Positions 44,573 through 56,053 are shown, counted from the first letter of the stretch. The stretch: DNA of 64,000 nucleotides from Bretschneidera sinensis (GCA_023935145.1 CM043702.1:74110820-74174819), one strand, 5' to 3'. Numbers and translations: made by a program. The notes: generated by a model from the letters alone, not told the origin.

Positions 44573-45724
44573 ATGCTTGGTCGGAGATCCTTGGACTTAG
44601 ATTTGATACTTTTAGATCGCGACTTAGAAAGAACTCTTAGGAGACAGAAAAGAGTGCTAGTTGAGAGAGAGACTGTTGAGATGGCAGAGAATTATAGGAA
44701 TGCAAATCATCCTGAACATATAGAGCAACCTAGAGCTTGGAACGTGGACTCCACTACATCCCTTAGGGACTTGTTCGCACCCGTTGCGACTAACTCATCC
44801 TCTTGCATAGTGTTGCTACCGACCAATGCCACCCACTTTGACTTGAAGCCACATGTCATCCAACTCTTACCCTCATTCTATGGCTTAGATCTTGAAAATC
44901 CTTATAGCCATGTGAAGAAGTTCAAAGACATTTGTGCCACATTCAAATTCCAGAACTTCTCTGAAGAGTCAGTCCATCTTCGACTCTTCCCTTTTTCTCT
45001 TCACGATAGAGCTAGGGCGTGGTTGGATTCCAACACGCCCGGGTCTATTACATCTTGGCAAAACCTGCTTAGCAAATTTTATCATAAGTTTTTCCCAATG
45101 TCTAGAGTGAATGAGTGCCGAAAGGAGATCAGCTCTTTCACTCAGGATGAGGATGAAAAATTTTCTGAGGGTTGGGAGCGCTTCAAAGAGCTACTGATCA
45201 GATGCCCTCCACATGGATATGAGAAGTGGAGACTCGTTCAATTCTTCTACCAAGGGTTGACTCAACCCAACCGTAGCATGATCGAGTCTATGAATGGGGG
45301 GGCATTCTTGAGTCTGACAGGAGACGAAGCATATATGGCGTTGGACAAGTTGTCCGACAACTCACAGCAGTGGGATTTTTCAAGCTGTCGAGATAAGTCC
45401 ATTCGTGCTCCTAAGAGGGGAGGCATCTATGAGGTCAGAGAGGACGCTGATTTGAGGATAAAGTTAGATGCCCTCACTAAGAAGATTGACGCTCTCACTG
45501 TGAGCCAATCCATCAATGCTGCCAACACATTCAATGTTGAAAGCTGTTCCATCTGTGCTAGTCCCATGCATCTAGCACAGAATTGCCCTTCAATGCCTGC
45601 TTGTGCTGAGTATCCTATGGAACAATTAAATGCTTTCAATGACTTTCGAAGGCAGTCAAATGGATTGTGCTCTGAGACGTACAATCCAGGATGGCGGAAC
45701 CACCCAAATTTTTCATGGAGGTAG
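44573..45724 (+). CDS. Gag of element J
   Basis: 383 codons from an ATG in the context ggtgtATGctt, ending at TAG (45722-45724). Capsid blocks in order: VIQLLPSFYGLDLENPYSHV (residues ~95-115), LRLFPFSLHDRARAWLDS (~135-153), KFFPMSRVNECRKEISSF, EGWERFKELLIRCPPHGYE, then a complete CCHC knuckle CSICASPMHLAQNC (~325-338) and the Athila-type signature TYNPGWRNHPNFSW. The frame continues without a shift beyond the TAG into protease, so the stop is either one mutation or a readthrough site. Gag should form the virus-like particle. Confidence 0.9.
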   Translation: MLGRRSLDLDLILLDRDLERTLRRQKRVLVERETVEMAENYRNANHPEHIEQPRAWNVDSTTSLRDLFAPVATNSSSCIVLLPTNATHFDLKPHVIQLLPSFYGLDLENPYSHVKKFKDICATFKFQNFSEESVHLRLFPFSLHDRARAWLDSNTPGSITSWQNLLSKFYHKFFPMSRVNECRKEISSFTQDEDEKFSEGWERFKELLIRCPPHGYEKWRLVQFFYQGLTQPNRSMIESMNGGAFLSLTGDEAYMALDKLSDNSQQWDFSSCRDKSIRAPKRGGIYEVREDADLRIKLDALTKKIDALTVSQSINAANTFNVESCSICASPMHLAQNCPSMPACAEYPMEQLNAFNDFRRQSNGLCSETYNPGWRNHPNFSWR

Positions 45725-47842
45725 AACCAACCAATGAATCAGGGAGGAGCCCCTCATCATGGTCAAAATCAATATCCTCTCGGATTTGCCCCACAAATTC
45801 CTAATCATGGTTGTTCTGCCCATCCAGCACCTTCACCTGCTTACCACGCACCCATTCAAACACCAGCGCCAGTTTCACAGTCGCTAGAGGACACCCTTAA
45901 GGAGTTCATGAAGGCGACTAGCCAAAATATGAGTGATGTGAGGAGTGCAACAGTGGTAAACACCCAAGCAATTGCCAAGCTAGAGAGTCAAATAGGGCAA
46001 ATTGCAAGTCACTTGGGTGAGAGAGAGAAGGGGAAGTTCCCCAGTCAGCCCGTGCCCAACCCGAAAGGACAATATATGGTTGAGAGTTCATCAACTCCTA
46101 CGCACGGGGCGGAACAAGTACAGTCGATTGTCACACTGAGGTATGGGAGACAGGTGGACAATCGAGTGGAAGAGAGCCCTGCTATGCAGCAAGGGCAAGG
46201 AAGTGGCAACACGGAGAAGAGAGATACTGAGCCATCTACAGCCACACCTACTGAGAAGGACCCTCCTAGGTCATTTGTACCTAGAGCACCTTACCCCGAG
46301 AGATTACAGGCACCGAAGAAAGGAGGGAAGTATGAGGAAATTCTGGAGGTATTCAAGCAAGTCCAAATCAATATCCCATTTTTGGATGCCATCCATCAAA
46401 TGCCATCATATGCCAAGTTTCTAAAGGACTTGGTCACTATCAAAAGGAGGACGAATGTCCCAAAAAAGGCATTTCTGACCGAGCAGGTCAGCTCAATTCT
46501 TCAGTGCAAGCTACCCATCAAGTATAAGGACCCGGGGTGTCCTACCATCTCTTGCACGATAGGAGTCAGCCACATTGAGAGGACTCTCTTGGATCTAGGG
46601 GCGAGTGTGAATCTTCTACCCTACTCAGTCTATTTACAGTTGGGGTTAGGAGAATTGAATCGCACATCTACTACGCTTCAATTGGCTGACAGGTCAGTGA
46701 AAAGACCACAGGGAATAGTTGAGGACGTTTTAATAAAAGTGGATAAGTTGTATTTCCCCGTGGATTTTATTGTGCTTGACACAGAACCGGTTCAAAATGT
46801 AGGGATTCAAATACCGGTTATTCTAGGGCGACCATTCTTAGCCACGGCTAACACCCTGATAAATTGTAGGACAGGGGTGATGAAGATCTCCTTCGGAAAT
46901 ATGACAGTGGAGTTGAATATTTTTGATATCACTAGGCAACCACATGAATATGATGAAGTGAGAAATGTATGCTTGATAGAGGAGATTCTTGAGGAGACTG
47001 TGAATGAATCAAGCACTGAGGACCCCCTGGAGGCATGTTTTGCTCAATTTGGAGAGGATATGGATTTAGATAAATTACTTGAGCAAACGAATGCCATTTT
47101 GGAGTCTCCTCATCGGGAGAGCAATAAGACGAATGAGATTGTGGATGACTCCCGCACTGAGGACCCCCTAGAGGCATGCTTTGCTCAATTTGGAGAGGAT
47201 ATGGATTTAGATAAATTACTTGAGCAAGCGAATGCCATTTTAGAGTCTCTTCCTCGGAAGAGCAATAAGACAGAGGAGACTACCGCACCTGAAACCCCCA
47301 AGAAGGAACTTAAGCCTTTACCAGATAATCTTAAGTATAAGTTCCTAGGTTCAGTCGATAGTTTGCCTGTGATTATACCTTCAGATCTGGGTGATGCTTT
47401 AGAGGAGAAATTATTGGACGTCTTAAGAGAGCATAAGGAAGCTATAGGCTGGACCATTGAGGACATCAAGGGGATCAACCCCTCGGTGGTGACGTACAGG
47501 ATACATTTGGAGGAGGATGCTGAGCCATCGAGGGAGCCACAAAGAAGGCTCAACCCTGTTATGCAAGAGGTTATGAGGGCAAAAGATATTAAGCTGTTAG
47601 AGGCAGGGATCATTTATCCCATCTCTGATAGCAAGTGGGTGAGCCAGATTCATGTTGTGCCCAAACGTGCTGAATTAACGGTAGTGCAGCATAAGGACGA
47701 CGAGTTGGTTCCAACCCGAGTGCAATCAAGATGGAGAAAGTGTCTAGACTACCGTAAATTGAATGCTGCCACTAGGCCTGATCATTTTTCATTCCCATTT
47801 ATTGATCAGATGGTGGAGCACTTAGTTGGGCATGTTTACTAA
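45725..47842 (+). CDS. Gag tail, aspartic protease and RT stub of element J
   Basis: In the same frame as gag and open for over 700 codons after the TAG (first ATG 45734). A proline- and glutamine-rich tail, then RAPYPERLQAPK and IPFLDAIHQMPSYAKFLKDL, lead into the retropepsin: LLDLGASVNLLPYSVY (active triplet DLG), LQLADRSVKRPQGIVEDV, FPVDFIVLD, and PVILGRPFLATANTLI. A duplicated 47-residue acidic module follows, then the linker and RT opening (GWTIEDIKGI, SKWVSQIHVVPK, CLDYRKLNAATRPDHF, PFIDQMVEHL) up to a TAA just after GHVY. RT catalytic residues, RNase H and integrase are absent: 3' noncoding sequence begins at once. Confidence 0.92.
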   Translation, partial: NQPMNQGGAPHHGQNQYPLGFAPQIPNHGCSAHPAPSPAYHAPIQTPAPVSQSLEDTLKEFMKATSQNMSDVRSATVVNTQAIAKLESQIGQIASHLGEREKGKFPSQPVPNPKGQYMVESSSTPTHGAEQVQSIVTLRYGRQVDNRVEESPAMQQGQGSGNTEKRDTEPSTATPTEKDPPRSFVPRAPYPERLQAPKKGGKYEEILEVFKQVQINIPFLDAIHQMPSYAKFLKDLVTIKRRTNVPKKAFLTEQVSSILQCKLPIKYKDPGCPTISCTIGVSHIERTLLDLGASVNLLPYSVYLQLGLGELNRTSTTLQLADRSVKRPQGIVEDVLIKVDKLYFPVDFIVLDTEPVQNVGIQIPVILGRPFLATANTLINCRTGVMKISFGNMTVELNIFDITRQPHEYDEVRNVCLIEEILEETVNESSTEDPLEACFAQFGEDMDLDKLLEQTNAILESPHRESNKTNEIVDDSRTEDPLEACFAQFGEDMDLDKLLEQANAILESLPRKSNKTEETTAPETPKKELKPLPDNLKYKFLGSVDSLPVIIPSDLGDALEEKLLDVLREHKEAIGWTIEDIKGINPSVVTYRIHLEEDAEPSREPQRRLNPVMQEVMRAKDIKLLEAGIIYPISDSKWVSQIHVVPKRAELTVVQHKDDELVPTRVQSRWRKCLDYRKLNAATRPDHFSFPFIDQMVEHLVGHVY
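47007..47288 (+). repeat. 141-bp in-frame tandem duplication in J
   Basis: Two copies of a 47-codon unit (EDPLEACFAQFGEDMDLDKL and following), with period 141 bp (gcactgag at 47013 and gcactgag-like at 47154). The copies differ at about a dozen bases. Confidence 0.95.
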
Positions 47843-49128
47843 TGTTGGGTCTGGCTGAAGACGTTAAACTTAGCGCTCATGGGAGGCACCCCACAGCTTA
47901 TCTTTTCTTTTCTTTATTTATTATTTCGCATTTTTATGATTAATGTTTGTTTCCAGTATTTTTTTGTTTTCCAGTTTTTATTTTTTAGGGACAAAGCGTA
48001 CTTCAGTTCAAGTTTGGGGGTATGCTATGAGCCATACCAGTCCAGATAGTTCTCCATATCTCAGGTCAGCTTTTTCCATATTAGTCACACATTGGGGTCA
48101 ATGTGTAATTTAAGTTTGGGGGTATGGGAGACACATCACACACTTTGTCCTAATTTGTTGTCTTTTCGTCATAGAGATAAATGCATGCTCATGTTATCGT
48201 GAAATTTTAGTTGATCTAAACATTTTCTGTGATGTGATGTCATTGGTGAGCTTAACATTTTGAACACATGATCTGGTGATAAATTTTTAAAATTTAGTTA
48301 CTTACCTTAGGCATTTGAGAATTCACATGTTTGACATAATCTAACACGAGCACGTTAGCACAAATTATGTGAGGTATGACATGTGATTTTAATGTGTATT
48401 TTTCCTTATCTTAACTGAAACTGGATGACTTGTTGGATGAACTCTTGGGCATAGGAAAATATTAAAAAAAAAAATTATCAATAAACTTTTCGCTGAGTAA
48501 CTGGACCTCTTGCCTCAGTAAGCAGTGAGTGTTCACGTCAAAAGGTGGAATTTTGCTTGGTAATATTATGGTCGGTTTAATTTCGTAGCCTTTTTTACTC
48601 AAGTTAGTAAGTCCTTAGGGGTGTCTTTACACCTAATGCCCTAAAACCACCTGGTTTGGGAGTCATTGACTCAACACTCGTTACATGGGTCAATTAGAAA
48701 GCTTAAGGGAACTAAACATAGTCGTGCCTTATTATTGTTAAAAAAATAAAAAAGAAAAAAGAATAAAATAAAAACTATGCCTTTTCGTTCATTTTTGATG
48801 GGAAATTCGGTGAATCTTGAGACATGGAGACCTTACACATTAGAGTTACTTGGAAGCTTCATTTTTATATGCTAATTCACCTTACACTGATTCAAGCTTG
48901 TGATGCCTTATCCTGCCTTTTGTAAGTAATTAGATTTTAACATTTCTATTCATTGCGAAGATGGGTTTACCTTTTTAAGCTTGCTTATGAATGAATATCA
49001 TGGTGATGTGTGCTCCTTAAATTTTTGGATACCATGAGTGATGACTTTATCTTTATGTTCTTTGGTTTTCATTGAGTCTTTTATTTTGTTTTGCTAAGGG
49101 ACTAGCAAAATATAAGTTTGGGGGTATT
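47843..49128 (+). other. 3' noncoding region of element J
   Basis: Starts with ggctgaagacgttaaactta and gggaggcacccca, also in F. The tract aagtttggggg appears at 48010, 48112 and 49114; the last one abuts the LTR. No coding frame. Confidence 0.85.
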
Positions 49129-50373
49129 TGATGAGTCTTAAATATTGCATATTTTAGACCCTTAACTTATATTTGTTATGCTCTTAGTTAGTAGTATTTC
49201 ACTTTATTTTACATCTTTATTGTGTTTTGTGTATTTTTACAGGTTTGTGGAGAAAATAAAGCATTTCAGGAGATGTGAAGCTTCTGGAGACATTGCGATC
49301 GATCGCACGAGATATGCGATCGAGCGCACCTGCCTACGAACGAGCGCATGGTCAACATCCCACATCAAAATATTTGAAGTTCAGTGCATCTGCGATCGAT
49401 CGTAGCAGACATGCGATCGAGCGCACATGAGATCATGCGCACAAGACATGCGATCGATCGTACCTGAGATCGATCGCACCACACTGCGATCGAGCGCACA
49501 TGGGCAGTATCCCACATCGAATCTGCAACCCATATTGCTCCGGGTCTTCCCCTATTTAAACACCATTTGGCTTCATAATTCAGTGTACAATTCCTGAGCC
49601 ACTTTGGTGTTTACCGGTGGACTTCCGCCAGCATTTTGGTGGATCCCGAAGGCATTGCTACCACGAGGGGAAGCGCCGCCCGTTAGCGAGTTGAATTTCT
49701 CCCATGTAAAGTTGTTTATTTATTTCTTTATATTCAGTTGTTTTAGTTTAAATGTTTAGCACTTTTTATTATAGTTTTATAGTTATGAGTGGCTAGACTC
49801 TTCAGCTAAGGTTGAAGATGAAGCCCCGCCGTTGTTTGGCGTAGTAGTTCAGATTTGTTTGTACAAATCTGACAATTTTTAGTATAAATGTTCTGTCAAT
49901 TATTTGAGTTAATCTTATAATTGGTTGAGTTTAAATTGTCTGTTGGATTTTCTTTGTGTTTCATCTGATGGATACATTGAATGCTTTTCGATTAAATTGG
50001 ATTCCCTTTGTGATTTGTTAAGAGCGGATACATTGGGTGCTTTTGGTTTAGTTGGGATATTCTTTGTTTTTTGTCTTATAGTTGGATTCATGGAATGTTT
50101 TGATAGGCTATATTTTTAGAACATGTATGCTTAACTTCGGTGGGGTGGATTCAGAAACCTTAGTGCTTTTTATTATTAGTTTTAAAATCAACTTAGCTTA
50201 GTTTATATTTCTTTTGCAATATCATTCACAATTCGGAACTAGGTTAAGATAAAGTTAGTTTAGATTAAAATGATATTTTCACAACACAATTCCCTGTGGA
50301 TTCGACGTCGCACTTGCACAACGCTATATTGCAAACGACTCGTGCGCTTGCGAGTAATTTAAAACTCACAACA
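49129..50373 (+). repeat. 3' LTR of element J
   Basis: Nearly identical to the 5' LTR, with the same cluster of gcgatcga words at 49292-49510. The TATA box differs: ctatttaaac (about 49551) against ctatataaac in the 5' copy. The open frames at 49178-49405 and 49925-50119 are inside the LTR. Confidence 0.95.
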
Positions 50374-50449
50374 CGTAGAAAGAAAGGAAAGAAAAAAGGA
50401 GAAAAGAAACAAAGAAAGAATTGAGAAAAGACAGTTGTACATGTACATG
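50374..50449 (+). repeat. 3' LTR of element C, piece 4
   Basis: Matches 19470-19590 (aaagaaaggaaagaaa, ttgagaaaa, gtacatg) and is cut by the LTR of element L. Confidence 0.82.
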
Positions 50450-50819
50450 TGTCACGGTCTGCAAGCTTAAGTCGCTAACCGTGTGACCTTAGGCTCGGAA
50501 ACACCTCCTTGGAATGCCTAAGTTAGCCTTCCTCTTAGCTACTCAAGAGAACCAAACTAGAAGCTAGATCTACTCAAAGAAATAAGCCAACATAAGAGAA
50601 TATGAGACAAAGCTAGAGAGCTTGCTATTACTTGAATGATTAAATCATTTACAAGTGAGGAGGAGGTCCCTTTATATAAGGATAGCTCCCTTACATCCAT
50701 GGCTAACATCTTGCCAAGTGTCATAATCCTAGTAGTGCACGTGTAGTACAATACTGTACATTATAACAAAAAAATACTAAGAAACCCTCTAACACGCGGG
50801 TCCCATGCAGGTCGTGACA
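50450..50819 (-). repeat. 3' LTR of element L (370 bp)
   Basis: Ends are the inverted pair TGTCACG/CGTGACA. TATA region tttatataag at 50671-50680 (minus sense cttatataaa). On the minus strand the tract gagtgggagagaa precedes it. Target duplication cannot be checked: the other end is outside. Confidence 0.88.
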
Positions 50820-51037
50820 TTCTCTCCCACTCAATTTGGCAACGTCTTTGTCGCATTCTCGGCATGAAACTGGTCGATCTTCGTCTGCAATTTCCATAAG
50901 GCCTCGATTAATTCCCAACTAGTTTCACTATCGGGTTGTCCCTTCCATTGTATCAAGTACTCATGCCTCGACTTGTAGTTTTTCCATCTCAAAACTTAGT
51001 CGGCCAGTATACTCTCAATGTCTTGGTCATAAGAGAT
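50820..51037 (-). pseudogene. Chromodomain of element L
   Basis: Read downward from 51037: ISYDQDIESILAD, a TAG, VLRWKNYKSRHEYLIQWKGQ, SETSWELIEALWKLQTKI, DQFHAENATKT. Chromodomain signatures include the aromatic residues of YLIQWKG and the S-W pair. Such domains bind methylated histone tails and steer integration into heterochromatin (family knowledge). One internal stop. The domain joins the integrase at 58731 in frame once M is removed. Confidence 0.9.
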
Positions 51038-52476
51038 TGATGCGATGAAATTGACACTAGCAAGTGCACTAATCGTTCAAATAATAAAATGATGAGTAAA
51101 TATCGTTCCCAACAAGGACTGAGCAAATACTACAGAAATTATGGCTCGACTCTTATTATTATTTGAGCAAACGAATAATTGTCGGAGAAAAGGTTACTAA
51201 CAATTAACTAAAAGGGAAAAACAGAACGCAATAGTAAATAAAGGAAGACTTGCAAACTTTGGAACGAAGACTGTTATGACCTAATGTGCTAAGGACTTGA
51301 CTTCACCTAAACCATAATTGACAAGAGTTTTGAATGGACAAGTTTCACTTACTATGTTTTTCAAGATGGTAGAATCCCTAATAAATTGGTTATCTATATT
51401 CCAGGTCTAACCACAATCTCAAGAATCATTAACTTCAAATATTCGTATTCCAGGTCTATTCTAGATTAATTCAAATTAAGAAGCATTAAGTGTTTATGGA
51501 TTCCTTTCAGTTAAATCTCCCTATTCGGTTACGATTTAAGCGGACCACATGAACTTCCTAGAATCCCTATTCGGTTACTCATATTCCATTCATGGCATGT
51601 TTTACCTTGGCCTTTGCATAAATAACAATCCAATATCATATTTATTAGTTCAACCATTCATAAAAGCATGGCTTCTCTATTCGACACATCACCATGCCCA
51701 AAGAAGGAATCAAAATAATAAAAAGCATTAAGAACAATAAAACACACTATTTGAAAAACACATTAAATTCCACTTGTCCAAACAACAACTCAAGATATAG
51801 GTTTAGGATCCATCTATCCTTAACACAAAATTATCTACTCCATAATAATATTCAAACAAACCATGTTCATATTATAAAACATCAACATAGATAGATAAGA
51901 ATAATACAAAACCGGAGAAGAATGATTTAAAAGCTTGATGTGTAGCCTCCCGGAGTGTCTCCAACTCTCCTTTGGCTTCTCCTCTTCTCCAAATTCTGTT
52001 TTCTTCTTCTACGGCCGCCTCCTCCTCTTGTTCAGCTAGGGTTTGTATTTATAGCTTTCAAAATCAGCGGGCTGGCGCTGCAACTTCAGCATCCCAGCGC
52101 TGCAGCGCCAAGATATAATTAAAACCCTAGTCTGGTGCTGCAGCTCCAACTTTTTGGCGCTGCAGTGCCAACTTTCTGCCCAAATCCTCTCTTTTTGTCA
52201 GCTACCAGCGCTGCAGCACCAACATTCTAGCGTTGCAGCCTTGAGTTTTTGTCTTCTTTGTGCATTTTGGCCTTTCAGTGCTCTCCAGCGCTCTAGCGAG
52301 TGTCTGCACAATAAATTTCCATGACTTAGTATTGATAAATCAACTAAAACAACTTATTAGTAGAATAAGAAAAACTAAACTCAATTTTCTAAAAATACAT
52401 GCAGCATAATTCTAATGCTTAAGATCAACACCAAAAACGTGCCTAAAAGCAGTATAAGATTTATTCAGAGTTATCA
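51038..52476 (-). repeat. 3' LTR of element M
   Basis: Minus strand TGATAACTC to ...TCGCATCA. TATA (tatttatag, 52046-52054) lies downstream, in the minus sense, of a block at 52067-52300 with repeated gcgctgcagc words. Open frames at 51549-51894 are LTR shadows. Confidence 0.94.
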
Positions 52477-54529
52477 CACCCCCAAACTTACGTTTTTGCT
52501 AGTCCTCGAGCAAACTAGAATATAATTCTATGCACACACTTCCTAAGAGTGCGAGATGGTTTGATTAGATTTGATATAACATGCCTCAAAGATTGCATAT
52601 AAATCATAACGCAAAAAAACTTTCCAAATGCTTCAAATGTCTAGAATTTCAAATTTATTGCTAGCTTTATCTTACATCAAATTCTTTAAACGTGTGTGTG
52701 TGTAACACCTTTATAAACTTAATCATCTCGCCACTCTGATCGGTTTATGCAACCAAGTAGGATAATGCCAATCTTTCAAAGTCCATAAGCTTGCTTTTCA
52801 CACCACTCTCCACTAATGTAGGCCATGACAATACCTGAGATCACTAGGACTTTATTCTGCTTATAACTTTGGCTAAGGTTAAGGTATGGTAAAAGATTGA
52901 TTTGAGGCTCACATCATCTTAAGCACATCAACCAATAAAAATTTTATTTCGAACTTTCCCTCAGTTATCATGGAATACTTCCAATATTTTTGCTATTGTC
53001 ACATCTTCTTCTTCTTCTTCTTCTTCTTTTCTTTTTCTCTTTTTTTTTGTATGCTTGTACTATAGTAGCACTAGTCTTTGTTTCCGTGTGCATTACTGAA
53101 ACTATAGCATAGCATGTACACGACGATCAAACACAACTTTGCTGGCTACCTGTGATAGGCAGAATACAACTTGATCAAATAGTTCGTGTGGTAAACCTTT
53201 TTAACTTTGATCTTTCCCTTGGTCACTCTCGATGGGAAATATGTGATACTTATCATGGCCAAGTGATGACCGCTTTCTCTTGCTCAATCCTTTGTCACCA
53301 CTTAAGAGAATAGTCCATTTATTAATCAATGTGCTTACAGGTGAAAGGTGGGGATAATTTTTATTTTATTTTATTTTTTTGAAAGGGAAATAGGTTAGAT
53401 GATTGGGTGACAAAACAACATCTATCCAAGCTCAAAAGGGGAAAACTAAGGATAATCACATATCAAGGGTTGGCTAGAAAGGCTCAAACTTTCCAAACAT
53501 GGCCTGGATCCTTTCTTCGGTACTGTACTACCTAGGATTTCGCCTCGAGTGGTCTTCAAACAAGTTATAGAGTCCAAGAGATCACAAGACTACACTGCTA
53601 ACATAAACGCTCTCCGAAACAGCAAGATAACAAAGTGCTTAGGTGTAAGTGCTCATTGTGTTCAAAGAGTTCGATGTAAAATAAATCCAACAACAAATTC
53701 AAGCACACTGACAAATGCAACATTTTTCAAATTTTCAACGGCTATAATCAAGTCAATCTATTTCTCATCATTGGCAAAATCAAAATCAAACGACAGAAAG
53801 CACTCAGATAACACAAATAGAAAAATAACTAGAAACACGAGCAGTGCACAACACTCAGATAAAGTTTCCACCCCCAAACTTAAATGATACATTGTCCGCA
53901 ATGTATAGAAATTGAATTATCAAGTAAGAGAAGGGAACTCCCCTGATTAGTCGAAGGTCGAATCAATCGTCTTTGTCAATGTCCTTATCCTCATGATCAC
54001 TGCTATGATCGGGATATGGTGGTAGTGGAGAGGGAGAGCAGCTAGAAATTAAATTTTAGAGTGCCCTAACTGTGGAAGGGCTGTGCATTTAAATGTTAGC
54101 TTGCGGCCTAGCGCTGTAGCTTCCACTTTCCAACGCTGTAGCACTGGATTTTTGGGCAGATTTAATGTGCATGAGTGCAGAAACAGCTTGTGTGCACAGG
54201 TCCTGGCACTGCAGCGCCAATATTGTGAGGCTGCAGTGCTGATTCTCTGACCTGGACAGCATATAAATGAAAGACCTGGTGCTGCAGCGCCAGAAATGTG
54301 AGGCTGCAACGCTGGATTGCTGTCCTGACTTCAAGTAGGGCTGAAAATAAACCAAAAAAAATGCACACTGTAAGGCCATAAAAATTGAAATACAAATAAA
54401 TTAAGCAAAACAAACAAATTTGAAACACACCAAATAATTTCTAAAGGCAAGAAAAAATTAAAAAGTAAGAACCAAAATGGTAGTTCTAATTTATAGTCTT
54501 TAGCTTGACTTTCTATTTTATGGCTCTTG
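52477..54529 (-). other. 3' noncoding region of element M
   Basis: The tract cccccaaactt (minus aagtttggggg) is at 52479, next to the LTR, and again at 53871. A CTT microsatellite lies near 53007-53030. At 54105-54320 a second block of gcgctg(t/c)agc words appears, like the one in the LTR. No gene seen; overlapping short frames at 54049-54558 come from these repeats. Confidence 0.75.
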
Positions 54530-54982
54530 GAGAATGGTGGTGGACGATTTAGGGTCAAAAGTCCCTGTAATGTAGTGCTTCAATCTGTGCCCGTTAACCT
54601 TGAATGTCTCCTTGTTTTTCTCGTGTCGAAACTCAATGGCACCAAAAGGTCAGACACTTATCACGGTATACGGTCCAGTCCACCGAGATTTCAGCTTTCT
54701 CAAAAATATGTACCTTCTTAGGATTTTCCGCAACTGTTCTTCCATTTTACCTGTCAACGAAGAAGATATTATCACAGGGAAAATATTTTTCTCTAAATAA
54801 GCATATTTTAAATGAGCAAGTAAAGTTTTCAATTCAATTATTATTATTTGTTCTTCTGGCACTTCTTTTCCCATTTCAGACTCCAAGTTCCTTGCTTATT
54901 CTTCGATGATGAGTTTTTCAGTGGTATTAGTTCCTAATTCCATGATGCATCCCTCCATAGTATCTTCATTTAATGTTTTCTC
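54530..54982 (-). pseudogene. Fused pol opening and integrase end of element M
   Basis: Reading down from 54982 after a TAG: a linker, then ELKTLLAHLKYAYLEKN and FPVIISSSL, the blocks before RT in Athila-type elements, and EEQLRKILRR. This is followed directly by LRKLKSRWTGPYTVISV and, after a TGA, FKVNGHRLKHY, the last part of integrase. RT, RNase H and the integrase core are therefore deleted and the two ends are joined in frame. It uses the same frame as protease and gag. Confidence 0.85.
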
Positions 54983-56053
54983 CTAAAACTCCTCAATGAG
55001 GTTATCAACAATATCCACTTGAAAACAAGAAGAAGTAGAAAAGCCAGAAGGGTATTTCATCATTTTATACATATCAAAAACTACTTGCTCATCATTGACT
55101 CTTAAAGTCAATTTTCCTTGTTGTACATCAATTAGGGCTCTCCCTGTAGCAAAGAATGGACATCCAAGTACAAGAGGTACCTTACGATCCTCTTCCATGT
55201 CAAGAACAATGAAGTCTACAGGGAATATAAATTTATCAACCTTTACCAGTACATCTTCTATAATTCCTCGTGGTCTCTTAATAGATCGATCAGCTAATTG
55301 CAATGACACTATTGTTGTTTTGATTTCTTCTAATCCAAGTTTCCTGAAAATGGAAAGAGGCATAAGATTGATACTTGCACCAAGGTCACATAAAGCTTTA
55401 TCAAAAAATGAATTTCCTAAAGTGCAAGGTATAGTAAAACTCCCTGGATCTTTTAACTTTGGATATAGCTTGTTTTGCAGTATAGCGCTGCACTCTTCAG
55501 TTAACATTACCGTTTCGTGTTCCTCAAGCTTCCGTTTATTAGACAAAATTTCCTTTAAAAATTTAGTGTAACTAGGCATCTGTGCTAATGCCTCTGCAAA
55601 TGGAATGTTAATATGCAATTTCTTGAAAATCTCTAAAAATTTTGAAAATTGCTTATCTAATTTTTATTTCATAAATTTCTGAGGATAGGGAAGAGGTGGC
55701 ATATATTTAGTTTCAGGGTTAGAATTGATCAAACCTTTACCAGTACATTTCTTTGCTGAAACACGTTTCTTCTCTTGCTCAGTCTCTTCTTTCTCACCTT
55801 CTTGATGAGTTATTTCTTTAGGTTATGGCTCTTTCAATTGTGTGCCGCTCCTTAGTGTTATGGCCATGACATCCTCCTGAGGATTCTTTTCTGTGTTGCC
55901 CGGGAGAGAATCTTGTGCACGTCCAGAAATTATGTTCGCTAGTTGACCGACTTGAACTTCTAGATATTTTATGGATGCTTCTTGATTTTGGCATCTTGTC
56001 TCTGCTGTACTTAAAAATTTAGCCATCATATCCTCCAAGTTGGACTTCTTTTC
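54983..56053 (-). pseudogene. Gag tail and aspartic protease of element M
   Basis: In the gag frame, with stops at about 55823 and 55667. The gag tail reads EASIKYLEVQVGQLANIISG and AITLRSGTQLKEP. From 55618 an open frame of 211 codons holds INIPFAEALAQMPSYTKFLK and the protease: LCDLGASINLMPLSIF (DLG triplet), LQLADRSIKRPRGIIEDVLV, FPVDFIVLDME and VPLVLGCPFFATGRALIDV. It ends with a TAG at 54983. Confidence 0.9.

Larger units (their letters stand above)
43115..50373 (+). mobile_element. Element J: young Athila/Tat-type derivative, gag-protease only
   Basis: LTRs of 1,244 and 1,245 bp differ at roughly 30 positions by my count (2-3%). The primer site is perfect, gag-protease is in one frame with one stop, then RT is cut after its first blocks and followed by a 3' noncoding region. 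It is flanked by agtag/cgtag (43110-43114, 50374-50378). Total 7,259 bp. It lacks most of RT, RNase H and integrase, so it would need proteins from another element. Confidence 0.95.
17803..50449 (+). mobile_element. Element C: chromovirus that hosts the whole right-hand nest
   Basis: Own sequence is at 17803-22463, 31666-34395, 40061-40805, 42174-43114 and 50374-50449; the rest is insertions (B, D, G, J and, from 50450, L with M and H inside). Removing B restores an RT reading across the join. The 3' LTR pieces align in order with the 5' LTR (17803-19775), and the last about 190 bp of the 3' LTR must lie beyond the window. Genes are heavily decayed. C is the oldest member of the nest by necessity. 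Confidence 0.9.

Noticed and set aside
47843..49128. Search for an envelope-like gene in the 3' regions of J and F
   Set aside because: No frame over about 60 codons, no signal peptide or membrane pattern; the region is noncoding in both.
51549..51894. Frames repeated at 57793-58138
   Set aside because: They are the two LTR copies of M on the strand opposite to the element; there is no evidence of coding.
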